From: an uncultured Clostridia bacterium
Lineage (GTDB): Bacteria > Bacillota > Clostridia > Oscillospirales > UBA644
Assembly: GCA_904502105.1 (NCBI GenBank)
Contig: CAJGDF010000012.1
Span: 1 to 15,122 of the forward strand
Direction of reading: 5' to 3'
Length of the DNA: 15,122 nucleotides
The notes beneath the pieces are model-generated. The model did no database searches. It was given only the letters and a program-made list of their open reading frames with translations, and was not told the origin of the DNA. Position 1 is the first letter of the stretch; every line of letters begins with the position of its first letter. Both the position numbers and the translations under genes were made by a program. Positions 7,131 through 14,460 of this stretch are shown piece by piece.

Positions 7131-8556
7131 CGTTATAAAACTGGCGTTTAAAAATCTCTTACGAAGAAAAGCAAGAACTGTGCTGACGCTTCTTGGTATC
7201 GTTGTCGGTGCGGTATCTGTAATAATAATGATTTCTATAGGTCTCGGACTCGACCAATCGAAGCAGGAGCTTCTTTCTCAGTTTACAAGCCTTGAAAAAA
7301 TAACAGTCTACAGACGTTACGATTATGATGATTCTATAGGTCAAAGCATCGTCGGCAACGCACTTAACGATGCGGCTATTGAGTCTTTCAAGCAGATCGA
7401 AAACGTTAAAGCAGTAACTCCGATAATGGATCTAAGTTCAACAAAGCTCGTAAGCGGTAAGAAAGTTTTCGACTGGGCGTGGATACAGGGTATGGAGCCG
7501 GAAGCAATGCCTCATTTTGAAGAATTTGACGATCTTAAATCCGGCAGTCTTATTCCTGTTATCGATGATGACGAAAAAACGATAGATGTCATTTTAGGCT
7601 ACAATATTCCGTATCAATTCTACAATCCGAAAAAAAGAGGCGATCAGGAATCGATATGGAACGAATGGTACAGCGGAGAAGGAGAAGATCCGAGGGAATT
7701 AAGAATAGACCCCATGAACGATCTGATCAAGCTTACGTTTGACCATTCTTACGGAAACGCTCCGAGCATTGACCTTTCGGGCAGCACAACGGAAGTAACG
7801 CCCATAAAAAGAACTAAATTTTACAATCTGCGTGTAGTCGGATACCTCGATTTCGACCCCGACTACATGACAAATGATTCCATATATATGTCAATAGACG
7901 ATATGAGATATCTTGAAAAAGAATATCAGAAATATATGGAACAAAACCAAAGCGGTTATTACAACGGAAACTCCGAAGAGCAGGAATATTCGCAGGTGTA
8001 TGTCAAAGCAAAAGACATGAAGGATGTTTCTGCCATTCAGAAAAAGATAGAGGAGCTTGGTTATTCAACTTCAAGCTATATGTCTTACGTTGAACCGCTT
8101 CAGCAAAAAATAGAAAATGACCAATTCCTGTTCCTTGCGATCGGTTGTATCGCATTTTTCGTTGCAGCATTGAACATTATCAACACAATGATGATGTCAA
8201 CATACGAAAGAACAAGAGAAATCGGAATAATGAAGGTTTTGGGATGTAAAATAAGCGACATAAGAAACTTATTTTTGCTTGAAGCCGGATTGATGGGCTT
8301 TTGCGGCGGTGTGATTGGCGTTCCGATAAGCTATGTTGTATCCTACGTGATAAATTATATGCAGGCACAGCAGAGCTCCGCAGATATGGGATATTACGTT
8401 GATCCTTCACTTGTAAGTTCGGGCTCATCCATCATCCCTCTTTGGCTCTGTGTGGCGGCAATAGTGTTCTCTGCTCTTGTCGGATTTATCTCGGGTCTTT
8501 ACCCTTCCATCCGTGCAATGAAGCTTTCAGCACTCGATGCAATCAAAAACGAATAG
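7117..8556 (+). CDS. MacB/FtsX-family ABC transporter permease
   Basis: A 479-residue permease with the standard MacB topology: a basic N-terminus, TM1 at about 20-44 (within ARTVLTLLGIVVGAVSVI), a large extracytoplasmic MacB_PCD domain (about 45-335), then three helices at about 338-362, 388-416 and 439-463. Between TM2 and TM3 is the cytoplasmic coupling segment YERTREIGIMKVLGCK, and the C-terminus reads PSIRAMKLSALDAIKNE, both typical of the family. The ATG at 7117 overlaps the upstream gene by 14 nt and is preceded by AAGGAAGAGG. The frame is open to 7075, but that stretch only re-reads the lysine-rich tail of the preceding gene. With the 4224 ATPase it forms a two-gene transporter of the YknYZ/MacB kind. 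Substrate is unknown; peptide or toxin export and envelope signalling are typical roles. Confidence 0.93.
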   Translation: MRIFDVIKLAFKNLLRRKARTVLTLLGIVVGAVSVIIMISIGLGLDQSKQELLSQFTSLEKITVYRRYDYDDSIGQSIVGNALNDAAIESFKQIENVKAVTPIMDLSSTKLVSGKKVFDWAWIQGMEPEAMPHFEEFDDLKSGSLIPVIDDDEKTIDVILGYNIPYQFYNPKKRGDQESIWNEWYSGEGEDPRELRIDPMNDLIKLTFDHSYGNAPSIDLSGSTTEVTPIKRTKFYNLRVVGYLDFDPDYMTNDSIYMSIDDMRYLEKEYQKYMEQNQSGYYNGNSEEQEYSQVYVKAKDMKDVSAIQKKIEELGYSTSSYMSYVEPLQQKIENDQFLFLAIGCIAFFVAALNIINTMMMSTYERTREIGIMKVLGCKISDIRNLFLLEAGLMGFCGGVIGVPISYVVSYVINYMQAQQSSADMGYYVDPSLVSSGSSIIPLWLCVAAIVFSALVGFISGLYPSIRAMKLSALDAIKNE

Positions 8557-8586
8557 TACTTTCATAAAAAATTCATATTTACAGAC

Positions 8587-8615
8587 TTGCAATTTGAGAT
8601 CAAATGTGGTATAAT
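8587..8615 (+). promoter_or_regulatory. Promoter of rpmE
   Basis: TTGCAA (8587-8592), a 17-nt spacer ending in TGG, and TATAAT (8610-8615). The perfect -10 with its TGn extension compensates for the four-of-six -35. Transcription would start near 8622, about 35 nt before the rpmE ATG. Confidence 0.85.
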
Positions 8616-8656
8616 ATATCGAAATTGTTATCATAGCCGAAAGGGGAGTGTAAGTA

Positions 8657-8857
8657 ATGAAGGAAGGAATCCATCCCATCTACAAGGATACAGTTATTAA
8701 GTGCGTCTGCGGTAATGAGATCCCCACTCGCTCCACAAAAACCGATATCCACGTTGAAATTTGCTCTAAATGCCATCCGTTCTTTACCGGCAAACAGAAA
8801 TTAGTCGATACTGGCGGACGTGTAGACAGATTCAAGAAAAAATTCAATCTTCAGTAA
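8657..8857 (+). CDS. rpmE: 50S ribosomal protein L31, zinc-binding type
   Basis: A 66-residue protein of the usual length for L31. It starts with the typical MKEGIHPIY segment and carries four zinc-ligand cysteines, CVC at 16-18 and CSKC at 36-39, so it is the C+ (zinc) form rather than the zinc-independent YtiA form. [20 protein letters not shown] is the family's conserved C-terminal part. L31 sits on the 50S subunit near the 5S rRNA and bridges to the 30S head. The ATG at 8657 is preceded by AAGGGGAG (8641-8648), 8 nt upstream. It appears monocistronic, with its own promoter and an intrinsic terminator 27 nt after the stop. Its last 57 bp overlap the 3' end of lnt on the other strand. Confidence 0.98.
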   Translation: MKEGIHPIYKDTVIKCVCGNEIPTRSTKTDIHVEICSKCHPFFTGKQKLVDTGGRVDRFKKKFNLQ

Positions 8858-10264
8858 TATTAACAGTATCACGAAGATGACAATATCCCCGACGGACGAA
8901 TTTAAAGTCCCGTCGGGGATTTTTTCTGTTTGAGCAGAAAAAACCGCTGTTGTGTTTTTCGGAGCAGAAGCAGTAATAACACCATATTTTGATATAATAC
9001 ACGATATCCCCGTATTTGCCGCACAAACAACAGACCTTCCGGACTCGACCGCACGTAAAACAGAATGACAAAGATGCCGATAAAGAGCAGATGAGTCTCC
9101 AAACCATGAGTCATTTGATAAAACAACAGTCAATTCCGCACCGTCGACAATGTTTTGTCTGTTCAAATAAGAAAACAGAGATTCAAAACAAAGAAGGAAA
9201 CCGACTTTTCCGATAGGCGTTTCGATAACCCCTCCCCTATCTCCCAAGCAAATGTTTCCCATAAGATCTAAGTTAAAGACTCCGAACGGATCATATTCTC
9301 CGAAAGGAACAAGCCGACGTTTTCTGTAAGAAGGAGAAACATTACCGTTCGGGAAAGAAACATATGCGGAATTATAGATCTTATCATCAAACAGTTCAAA
9401 TGCTCCGAATATTATAAACGAATCACTTTCTTTTGCAATATCCGTAAAAACAGTCATATCGGCCCAGGGATATGCAGTTTCGGGCAGAACGATAAGTGAC
9501 GGAGCAGCTTTTTGAGATATAAGACGGATAAGTTCGGAATAAAGAAAAAGCGTGTCTTTTTTACTTGTATACCACTTGTCATTGTCAGATAGATTTCCCT
9601 GAACAGCAGCAACCGTTATTTTCTCATATTCTTTACGGATACTCATTTTACAAACGCCGAAAGATATGTTTGCCGTAAATACGAATACGGCAAATGTTAA
9701 AAACCAAAGCACGCGCTTTTTATTTTGCCAACAAGATAATGCGAGAGAGATGAAAGCATTGATAATAACGACCAATGATGTACAAGATGCCGTACCGCCT
9801 ATTGATGCGATCTGCAAAAACGGAGGATAGCAGGCAACGAACGATGAAAGACTTGTCCAGGGAAAGCTGAACGGTCCGAGAAGCATTGGAATATTCTCTG
9901 CAAGAAGGTATGAACATAAAACAGAAAAAACAAACGGAAAGCCTGATCTGTAAACAAAACGAAAAACAAGAAAGCCGATAAAAAAGATTATTCCGCCGAG
10001 ACATGAAAGCAAAAGAAAGGCAAGAAATGTTAAAACCAAAGACGGGATATACCCGTTTTTAAAAAGCTCAAAAAGAAAAAGACATGAACCACCCCAAAGA
10101 GCGAGACCGTAAAAGAACGAAGGCTTCGCAGACTTTTCGGGTGTTTTTTTGAGTATAAAGAAAAAAAGAGACGGTGAAAGAAATGCCAGAAATGCAGTTT
10201 TTTCAGAAGCACCCGAAAAGGCACACAGTAAACCCGAAACAAAACTGCAGATAATACCAAGCAT
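8801..10264 (-). CDS. lnt: Apolipoprotein N-acyltransferase
   Basis: A 487-residue integral membrane enzyme that N-acylates the amino-terminal cysteine of lipoproteins. Residues 1-200 hold about six hydrophobic helices, including the family-like [10 protein letters not shown] (131-140). Residues about 214-445 form the nitrilase (CN_hydrolase) domain facing outward. The catalytic triad is present: E262 (VLPETAYPW), K315 ([12 protein letters not shown]) and C359 (GFLLCFES). The accessory E323, E361 and W387 (SNDSWFGD) are also there; F360 replaces the tyrosine common in proteobacteria. A final helix at about 460-476 matches the C-terminal helix of Lnt, which supports the full-length frame although its end reads through the rpmE terminator and into rpmE antisense. 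The ATG at 10264 has a modest ACGGGG ribosome binding site 8 nt upstream. Lnt is mainly a Gram-negative and actinobacterial enzyme, so its presence beside Clostridia-like genes is notable. Confidence 0.93.
   Translation of the reverse strand: MLGIICSFVSGLLCAFSGASEKTAFLAFLSPSLFFFILKKTPEKSAKPSFFYGLALWGGSCLFLFELFKNGYIPSLVLTFLAFLLLSCLGGIIFFIGFLVFRFVYRSGFPFVFSVLCSYLLAENIPMLLGPFSFPWTSLSSFVACYPPFLQIASIGGTASCTSLVVIINAFISLALSCWQNKKRVLWFLTFAVFVFTANISFGVCKMSIRKEYEKITVAAVQGNLSDNDKWYTSKKDTLFLYSELIRLISQKAAPSLIVLPETAYPWADMTVFTDIAKESDSFIIFGAFELFDDKIYNSAYVSFPNGNVSPSYRKRRLVPFGEYDPFGVFNLDLMGNICLGDRGGVIETPIGKVGFLLCFESLFSYLNRQNIVDGAELTVVLSNDSWFGDSSALYRHLCHSVLRAVESGRSVVCAANTGISCIISKYGVITASAPKNTTAVFSAQTEKIPDGTLNSSVGDIVIFVILLILLKIEFFLESVYTSASID
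8885..8925 (+). terminator. Rho-independent terminator of rpmE
   Basis: Perfect 11-bp stem ATCCCCGACGG (8885-8895) with CCGTCGGGGAT (8910-8920), a 14-nt loop, and a run of six T at 8920-8925. It is oriented for the plus strand. On the minus strand the stem is followed by ATATTG, not a U-tract, so it should not stop lnt transcription efficiently. It lies entirely inside the lnt coding sequence. Confidence 0.92.
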
Positions 10265-10318
10265 ATAAACAGCCCCGTTCTATCATAAAATTCCTTACAT
10301 AAAATCAAATCTTCACAG

Positions 10319-10345
10319 TTTTGTCATATATTATGCTTGACAAAA
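10319..10345. repeat. Inverted repeat over the -35 box, possible operator
   Basis: Perfect 8-bp arms TTTTGTCA (10319-10326) and TGACAAAA (10338-10345) are separated by 11 bp. The right arm overlaps the -35 hexamer of the DUF1349/gltX/glnS promoter, and the element lies in the divergent region shared with lnt. The geometry suits a dimeric repressor; no regulator gene is nearby. Confidence 0.4.
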
Positions 10346-10365
10346 GCGAGCAAAAATTGTATTAT
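10337..10365 (+). promoter_or_regulatory. Sigma-A promoter of the DUF1349-gltX-glnS cluster
   Basis: TTGACA (10337-10342), a 17-nt spacer, and TATTAT (10360-10365), which are six of six and five of six matches to consensus. Transcription would start near 10372, about 78 nt before the ATG at 10450. Confidence 0.8.
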
Positions 10366-10373
10366 ATAAGTTG

Positions 10374-10403
10374 ATATAAATACATTATTTATATTGGTAT
10401 AAA
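10374..10403 (+). promoter_or_regulatory. AT-rich inverted repeat and possible second -10 element
   Basis: Arms ATATAAAT (10374-10381) and ATTTATAT (10387-10394) lie in the leader of the first promoter. They are followed by TGGTATAAA (10395-10403), which resembles an extended -10. No good -35 is found for it at 16-18 nt. The rest of the 185-bp gap between lnt and the DUF1349 gene holds the inverted repeat and promoter described separately, and nothing else I can support. Confidence 0.3.
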
Positions 10404-10449
10404 TGAAGAAAAATATACAAACTTTTATTAACAGTAAGGAGAGGTAACA

Positions 10450-11082
10450 ATGAAAAACCTTCTTGCAAACTTCAAAAAAAGTAATTTCAAGTATCTTAAC
10501 GTAGACGAGGATGACGACAGCGCCGTTCTTTTCACGAAGGAAGACGGTATCTCTCTCATTCCCGAAGAAAAAACAAGCTTTTATCATGACCCCGACGGAA
10601 ATAAAGACCGTTCCAACGCTATCTATATGTACATTGAAGCTGAGGGCGACTTTATCGTAAGAGCACATGTTGACCACGACTTCAAATACGAAGGCGACTC
10701 TGCGACCATCATGGTAAGAATCGACGATGACAACTGGGCAAAGCTCGGTTTTGAAAAATCCGAAACAGGAACAAATTCACTTATCAGCTCCGTAACAGTT
10801 GACGGTTGGTCAGACAGAGCTATAGGCGAAACATATTCCTGGAAAAATGTTCGTCTCTACTTTGTAAGAAAAGGCAACACTTTTGGAATGTACTACTCAC
10901 CCGACGATAAGCACAAACGTCTTATCCGTTATTTCCGTCTCGATGCCCCCGAAAAAATTCAGGTAGGTATGATGGCACAGTCTCCCAACGGCGAAGGCGA
11001 TGCTGTAATGCACTACTATACCTTTGAGATCAAAAACATCTCTGTTTCAAGCATCGAAGAAGGCGCACTCGACGAATTTTAA
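10450..11082 (+). CDS. DUF1349 family protein (concanavalin A-like fold)
   Basis: A 210-residue soluble protein with no signal peptide or membrane segment. The segments EAEGDFIVRAHVDHDFKYEGDSA (about residues 63-85), MVRIDDDNWAKLGFE, and VRLYFVRKGNTFGMYYSPDD followed by IQVGMMAQSP are characteristic of DUF1349 (COG3506), predicted beta-sandwich proteins of the concanavalin A-like lectin/glucanase superfamily. Some relatives carry the old label 'regulation of enolase protein 1', which is not evidence of function. AAGGAG lies 8 nt before the ATG. The gene is preceded by a strong promoter and followed after 40 nt by gltX with no terminator visible, so all three genes downstream of the promoter may be co-transcribed. 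Carbohydrate binding is possible from the fold but is not shown. Confidence 0.85.
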   Translation: MKNLLANFKKSNFKYLNVDEDDDSAVLFTKEDGISLIPEEKTSFYHDPDGNKDRSNAIYMYIEAEGDFIVRAHVDHDFKYEGDSATIMVRIDDDNWAKLGFEKSETGTNSLISSVTVDGWSDRAIGETYSWKNVRLYFVRKGNTFGMYYSPDDKHKRLIRYFRLDAPEKIQVGMMAQSPNGEGDAVMHYYTFEIKNISVSSIEEGALDEF

Positions 11083-11122
11083 TTAAACAAAGACCGTTAC
11101 TATTTTTATAAAGGAACCTAAA

Positions 11123-12775
11123 ATGGACTATTTAAAGCTTGCGGAACTTCTTTTTCCGCAAATAACAAAAACCACTGAATATTACGAAGAAAAATATCCC
11201 ATGAGAGATCTTCCCGAAGGCGCAAGAGTAACACGTATTGCTCCCAGCCCGACAGGATATCTTCATATCGGCGCACTTTACGGTGCGGTTGCAGATGAAA
11301 GAACAGCTCATTTATCCGACGGTGTATTTTATTTAAGAATAGAAGACACCGACTCAAAGCGTGAAGTTTCCGGTGCTGCAGATCTTTTCATAACAATGTT
11401 TGAAAAATACGGCATCAAATTTGACGAAGGCGCGATAAGCGGCGGCGACAAAGGCAATTACGGTCCGTACAGACAGAGCGAAAGAAGCGAAATTTATCAG
11501 ACATTTGCAAAGAAGCTCATATCTGAAGGAAAAGCTTATCCTTGTTTCTGTACAGATACCGAAATTGAGAAAATCAGAAACGAACAGGAAGCTGCGGGCG
11601 AAAACCCCGGTTATTACGGTAAATGGGCAGTCTGGAGAGATGCAGAGCTCGAAGATATCGAAAAAGCTCTCGCAGAAAACAAGCCTTTTGTTGTGCGTCT
11701 CCGTTCAACAGGCGACCCCTCAAAGAGAGTCAAACTCACAGACGCTATAAAGGGAGATCTTGAGTTCCCGCAGAATAATCAGGATTTTATCATTCTTAAA
11801 TCTGACGGAACTCCCCCCTATCACTTTGCACACGCTATCGATGACCATCTGATGAGAACAACTCACGTTGTAAGAGGCGAAGAATGGCTTGCAACTCTTC
11901 CCTGGCACGTTGAACTTTTTGCAGCTCTCGGATTCAAGCGTCCTGTTTTCTGTCATACAGCAAACATAATGAAGCTTGACGACGGCTCAAAGAGAAAGAT
12001 CTCAAAGAGAAAGGACCCCGAAGCAGACGTTGCGATGTTCCTTCGCGAAGGTTATCCGCAGAACGGTCTTATTGAATACGTTCTCACTCTTCTCAACTCC
12101 AACTTTGAAGATTGGCGCCGAGCAAATCCGACTGCAGACAAAAACGAATTCCCGTTCTCATTCAAGAAAATGGGCGTTTCCGGTCCTCTTTTCGATTTTG
12201 AAAAGCTTTACGATGTCTGCAAAGATGTTGTTTCAAGAATGGATGCAGAAACTGTTTACGAAAACGTTGCTGCATGGACAAAGGAATACGATCCTGAGTT
12301 CAACGCTGTTCTGACAAAAGATCCCCAGTATGCAAAAGACATACTTTCTATCGGCAGAGGCGGATCAAAACCGAGAAAAGACTTTGGCCTTTGGAAAGAG
12401 ATCAAGGATTATATGGGCTTCTTTTACAACGAGCTCTTCACCCCCGAATACTGCTTCCCCGAAACATTGGCAAAAGAAGACATCATTGCTGTTCTTGAAA
12501 AATATCCTTCTGTTTATGATGAAAACGATGATCAGCAGCAATGGTTTGAAAAGCTCAAGACCGTTGCAGCATCTATAGGTTTTGCAGCAGATACAAAAGA
12601 GTATAAGAAAAATCCCGACGCATTCAAGGGTCATGTCGGAGATATTGCTATGATGCTTCGAGTTGCACTTACAGGCAAACAGGTGTCCCCCGATACTTTT
12701 GCTGTGATCCGCATTCTCGGCAAAGACGAAATGGAAAACAGACTCAATAAATGCATTAATGCTATAAAAAACTAA
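11123..12775 (+). CDS. gltX: Glutamate--tRNA ligase (GluRS)
   Basis: A 550-residue class I aminoacyl-tRNA synthetase that charges tRNA-Glu with glutamate. The Rossmann fold opens with APSPTGYLHIG (HIGH motif at 47-50) and the KMSKS loop is KISKR (292-296). GPYRQSER and the tRNA acceptor-binding region CFCTDTEIEKI follow between them. There is an N-terminal extension of about 34 residues before the usual start of GluRS, a form I associate with clostridial GluRS proteins. The C-terminal half (about residues 340-550) is the helical anticodon-binding part. Start ATG 11123 with AAGGA 7 nt upstream. The stop codon overlaps the ribosome binding site of glnS. With a GlnRS encoded next to it, this enzyme need not mischarge tRNA-Gln, but discrimination cannot be judged from sequence by eye. 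Confidence 0.96.
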   Translation: MDYLKLAELLFPQITKTTEYYEEKYPMRDLPEGARVTRIAPSPTGYLHIGALYGAVADERTAHLSDGVFYLRIEDTDSKREVSGAADLFITMFEKYGIKFDEGAISGGDKGNYGPYRQSERSEIYQTFAKKLISEGKAYPCFCTDTEIEKIRNEQEAAGENPGYYGKWAVWRDAELEDIEKALAENKPFVVRLRSTGDPSKRVKLTDAIKGDLEFPQNNQDFIILKSDGTPPYHFAHAIDDHLMRTTHVVRGEEWLATLPWHVELFAALGFKRPVFCHTANIMKLDDGSKRKISKRKDPEADVAMFLREGYPQNGLIEYVLTLLNSNFEDWRRANPTADKNEFPFSFKKMGVSGPLFDFEKLYDVCKDVVSRMDAETVYENVAAWTKEYDPEFNAVLTKDPQYAKDILSIGRGGSKPRKDFGLWKEIKDYMGFFYNELFTPEYCFPETLAKEDIIAVLEKYPSVYDENDDQQQWFEKLKTVAASIGFAADTKEYKKNPDAFKGHVGDIAMMLRVALTGKQVSPDTFAVIRILGKDEMENRLNKCINAIKN

Positions 12776-12786
12776 GGACAACACAT

Positions 12787-14433
12787 ATGGAAGAAACGAC
12801 TAATTTTATTCACGAAATAATAGATTCCGATCTTGCTGAGGGAAGAGCGACGCATGTCCATACCCGTTTTCCGCCCGAGCCGAACGGTTATCTGCATATA
12901 GGCAGCGCAAAAGCAATATGGATAAACTGGTCAACCGCAAAAAAATACGGCGGCGAGTTCAATCTTCGTTTTGATGATACAAACCCCGTAAAAGAAGACA
13001 CCGAATACGTTGAAGCAATAGAAAACGACCTTAAATGGCTCGGCGCTGTTCCAAACGGCGGTATCTACTACGGTTCAGACTATTTTGACAAATGCTATGA
13101 ATTTGCTATAAAGCTTATCAAGGAAGGCAAAGCATACGTTTGCGATCTTTCAAAAGATGAAATGGAACAGTACCGCGGAACTCTTACCGAACCCGGTAAA
13201 AACAGCCCGTACAGAGACCGTTCCGTAGAAGAAAACCTCAATCTTTTCGAAAGAATGAAGAACGGCGAATTCCCCGACGGAGCAAAAACTCTCCGTGCAA
13301 AGATAGATATGGCATCTCCCAATATGAACATGAGAGACCCGGCTATTTACAGAATAGTTCACACCTCTCACCACAGACAGGGCAACAAATGGTGCATCTA
13401 TCCGCTTTACGACTATGCACATCCTATTCAGGACGCACTCGAAGGCATTACACACTCTCTCTGCTCCATCGAATTTGAAAACCACAGACCGCTTTATAAC
13501 TGGGTTGTTGACAATATTGATTTTGAAGAAAAACCGCATCAGTGGGAATTTGCAAGACTCAATATGACATACACGGTTATGAGTAAGCGTTATCTCCGTC
13601 AGCTCGTTGAAGAAAAACACGTTGACGGCTGGGACGATCCCCGTATGCCCACTCTTTGTGCGCTCAGAAGAAGAGGTTACACTCCCTCTGCTATCTTTGA
13701 CTTTGTAAAGAGAGCAGGCGTTGCAAAGGCATACAGCATTGTTGACATCCAGCTTCTCGAACATTGCATCAGAGAAGAGCTCAACAATACTGCACAGAGA
13801 AGAATTGCGGTTCTTGATCCCATCAAGGTTACAATAACAAACTATCCTGAAGGAGAAACCGAATATTTTGATGTTCCCAACAATCCTCAGGATCCCGAAG
13901 CAGGAACAAGAAAAGTTCCCTTCACAAAAAATATTTATATAGACAGAAGTGACTTTGCGGAAGTTCCCCCGCCAAAATTCTTCAGACTCAAGCCCGACGG
14001 CGAAGTTCGTCTTATGGGTTCGTATATCATCAAATATCAGGATATCGTTAAAGACGAAAACGGAAATATCGTTGAGATCCTCTGTACTTGCGACCGTGAA
14101 ACAGGTGCAGGCGTTCCCGCTGACGGAAGAAAGATCAAAGGCACAATTCACTGGCTTTCACAGGAAACAGCAATTGATGCAACCGTTCATATTTACGACA
14201 GACTTTTCACTCTCGAAAACGTATTTGATATTCCCGAAAACGCTTCTATCATGGACTATGTAAACCATGATTCACACACTGTTATCACAAATGCGAAACT
14301 TGAACCGGCACTTGCTGATGCAAAGGCTGAAGAGCATTTCCAGTTTGTAAGAACAGGTTACTTTGTAAAAGATACAAAAGAAGAAAACAGCTATAATCTT
14401 ACAGTAAGCCTTAAAGACAGCTATAAGGTATAA
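12787..14433 (+). CDS. glnS: Glutamine--tRNA ligase (GlnRS)
   Basis: A 548-residue class I synthetase that attaches glutamine directly to tRNA-Gln, close to the usual bacterial length (about 550). Motifs: FPPEPNGYLHIG (HIGH at 36-39), FNLRFDDTNP, the KMSKS loop VMSKR (264-268), and QWEFARLNMTYTVMSKR leading into it. The C-terminal third (about 340-548) is the two-barrel anticodon-binding region, with RLMGSYIIKYQDIVKD and the late FVRTGYF segment. The ATG at 12787 follows AAGGA (12774-12778) by 8 nt, and the gap to gltX is 11 nt, so the two genes are co-transcribed. GlnRS in bacteria is thought to descend from eukaryotes by lateral transfer, and many Firmicutes lack it and use the GatCAB amidation route instead. 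Confidence 0.97.
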   Translation: MEETTNFIHEIIDSDLAEGRATHVHTRFPPEPNGYLHIGSAKAIWINWSTAKKYGGEFNLRFDDTNPVKEDTEYVEAIENDLKWLGAVPNGGIYYGSDYFDKCYEFAIKLIKEGKAYVCDLSKDEMEQYRGTLTEPGKNSPYRDRSVEENLNLFERMKNGEFPDGAKTLRAKIDMASPNMNMRDPAIYRIVHTSHHRQGNKWCIYPLYDYAHPIQDALEGITHSLCSIEFENHRPLYNWVVDNIDFEEKPHQWEFARLNMTYTVMSKRYLRQLVEEKHVDGWDDPRMPTLCALRRRGYTPSAIFDFVKRAGVAKAYSIVDIQLLEHCIREELNNTAQRRIAVLDPIKVTITNYPEGETEYFDVPNNPQDPEAGTRKVPFTKNIYIDRSDFAEVPPPKFFRLKPDGEVRLMGSYIIKYQDIVKDENGNIVEILCTCDRETGAGVPADGRKIKGTIHWLSQETAIDATVHIYDRLFTLENVFDIPENASIMDYVNHDSHTVITNAKLEPALADAKAEEHFQFVRTGYFVKDTKEENSYNLTVSLKDSYKV

Positions 14434-14460
14434 TTCTAAAATATTAATGAGGTGTTTGTT

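Noticed and set aside
10265..11122. T-box leader for the gltX/glnS genes
   Set aside because: The gaps before gltX (40 nt) and glnS (11 nt) are too short, and I see no T-box consensus or antiterminator hairpin in the 185-bp region before the DUF1349 gene.
13150..14151. Long minus-strand open frame of 333 codons inside glnS
   Set aside because: It is antisense to an unmistakable GlnRS, has no ribosome binding site or family-like motifs, and fits a by-product of codon usage.
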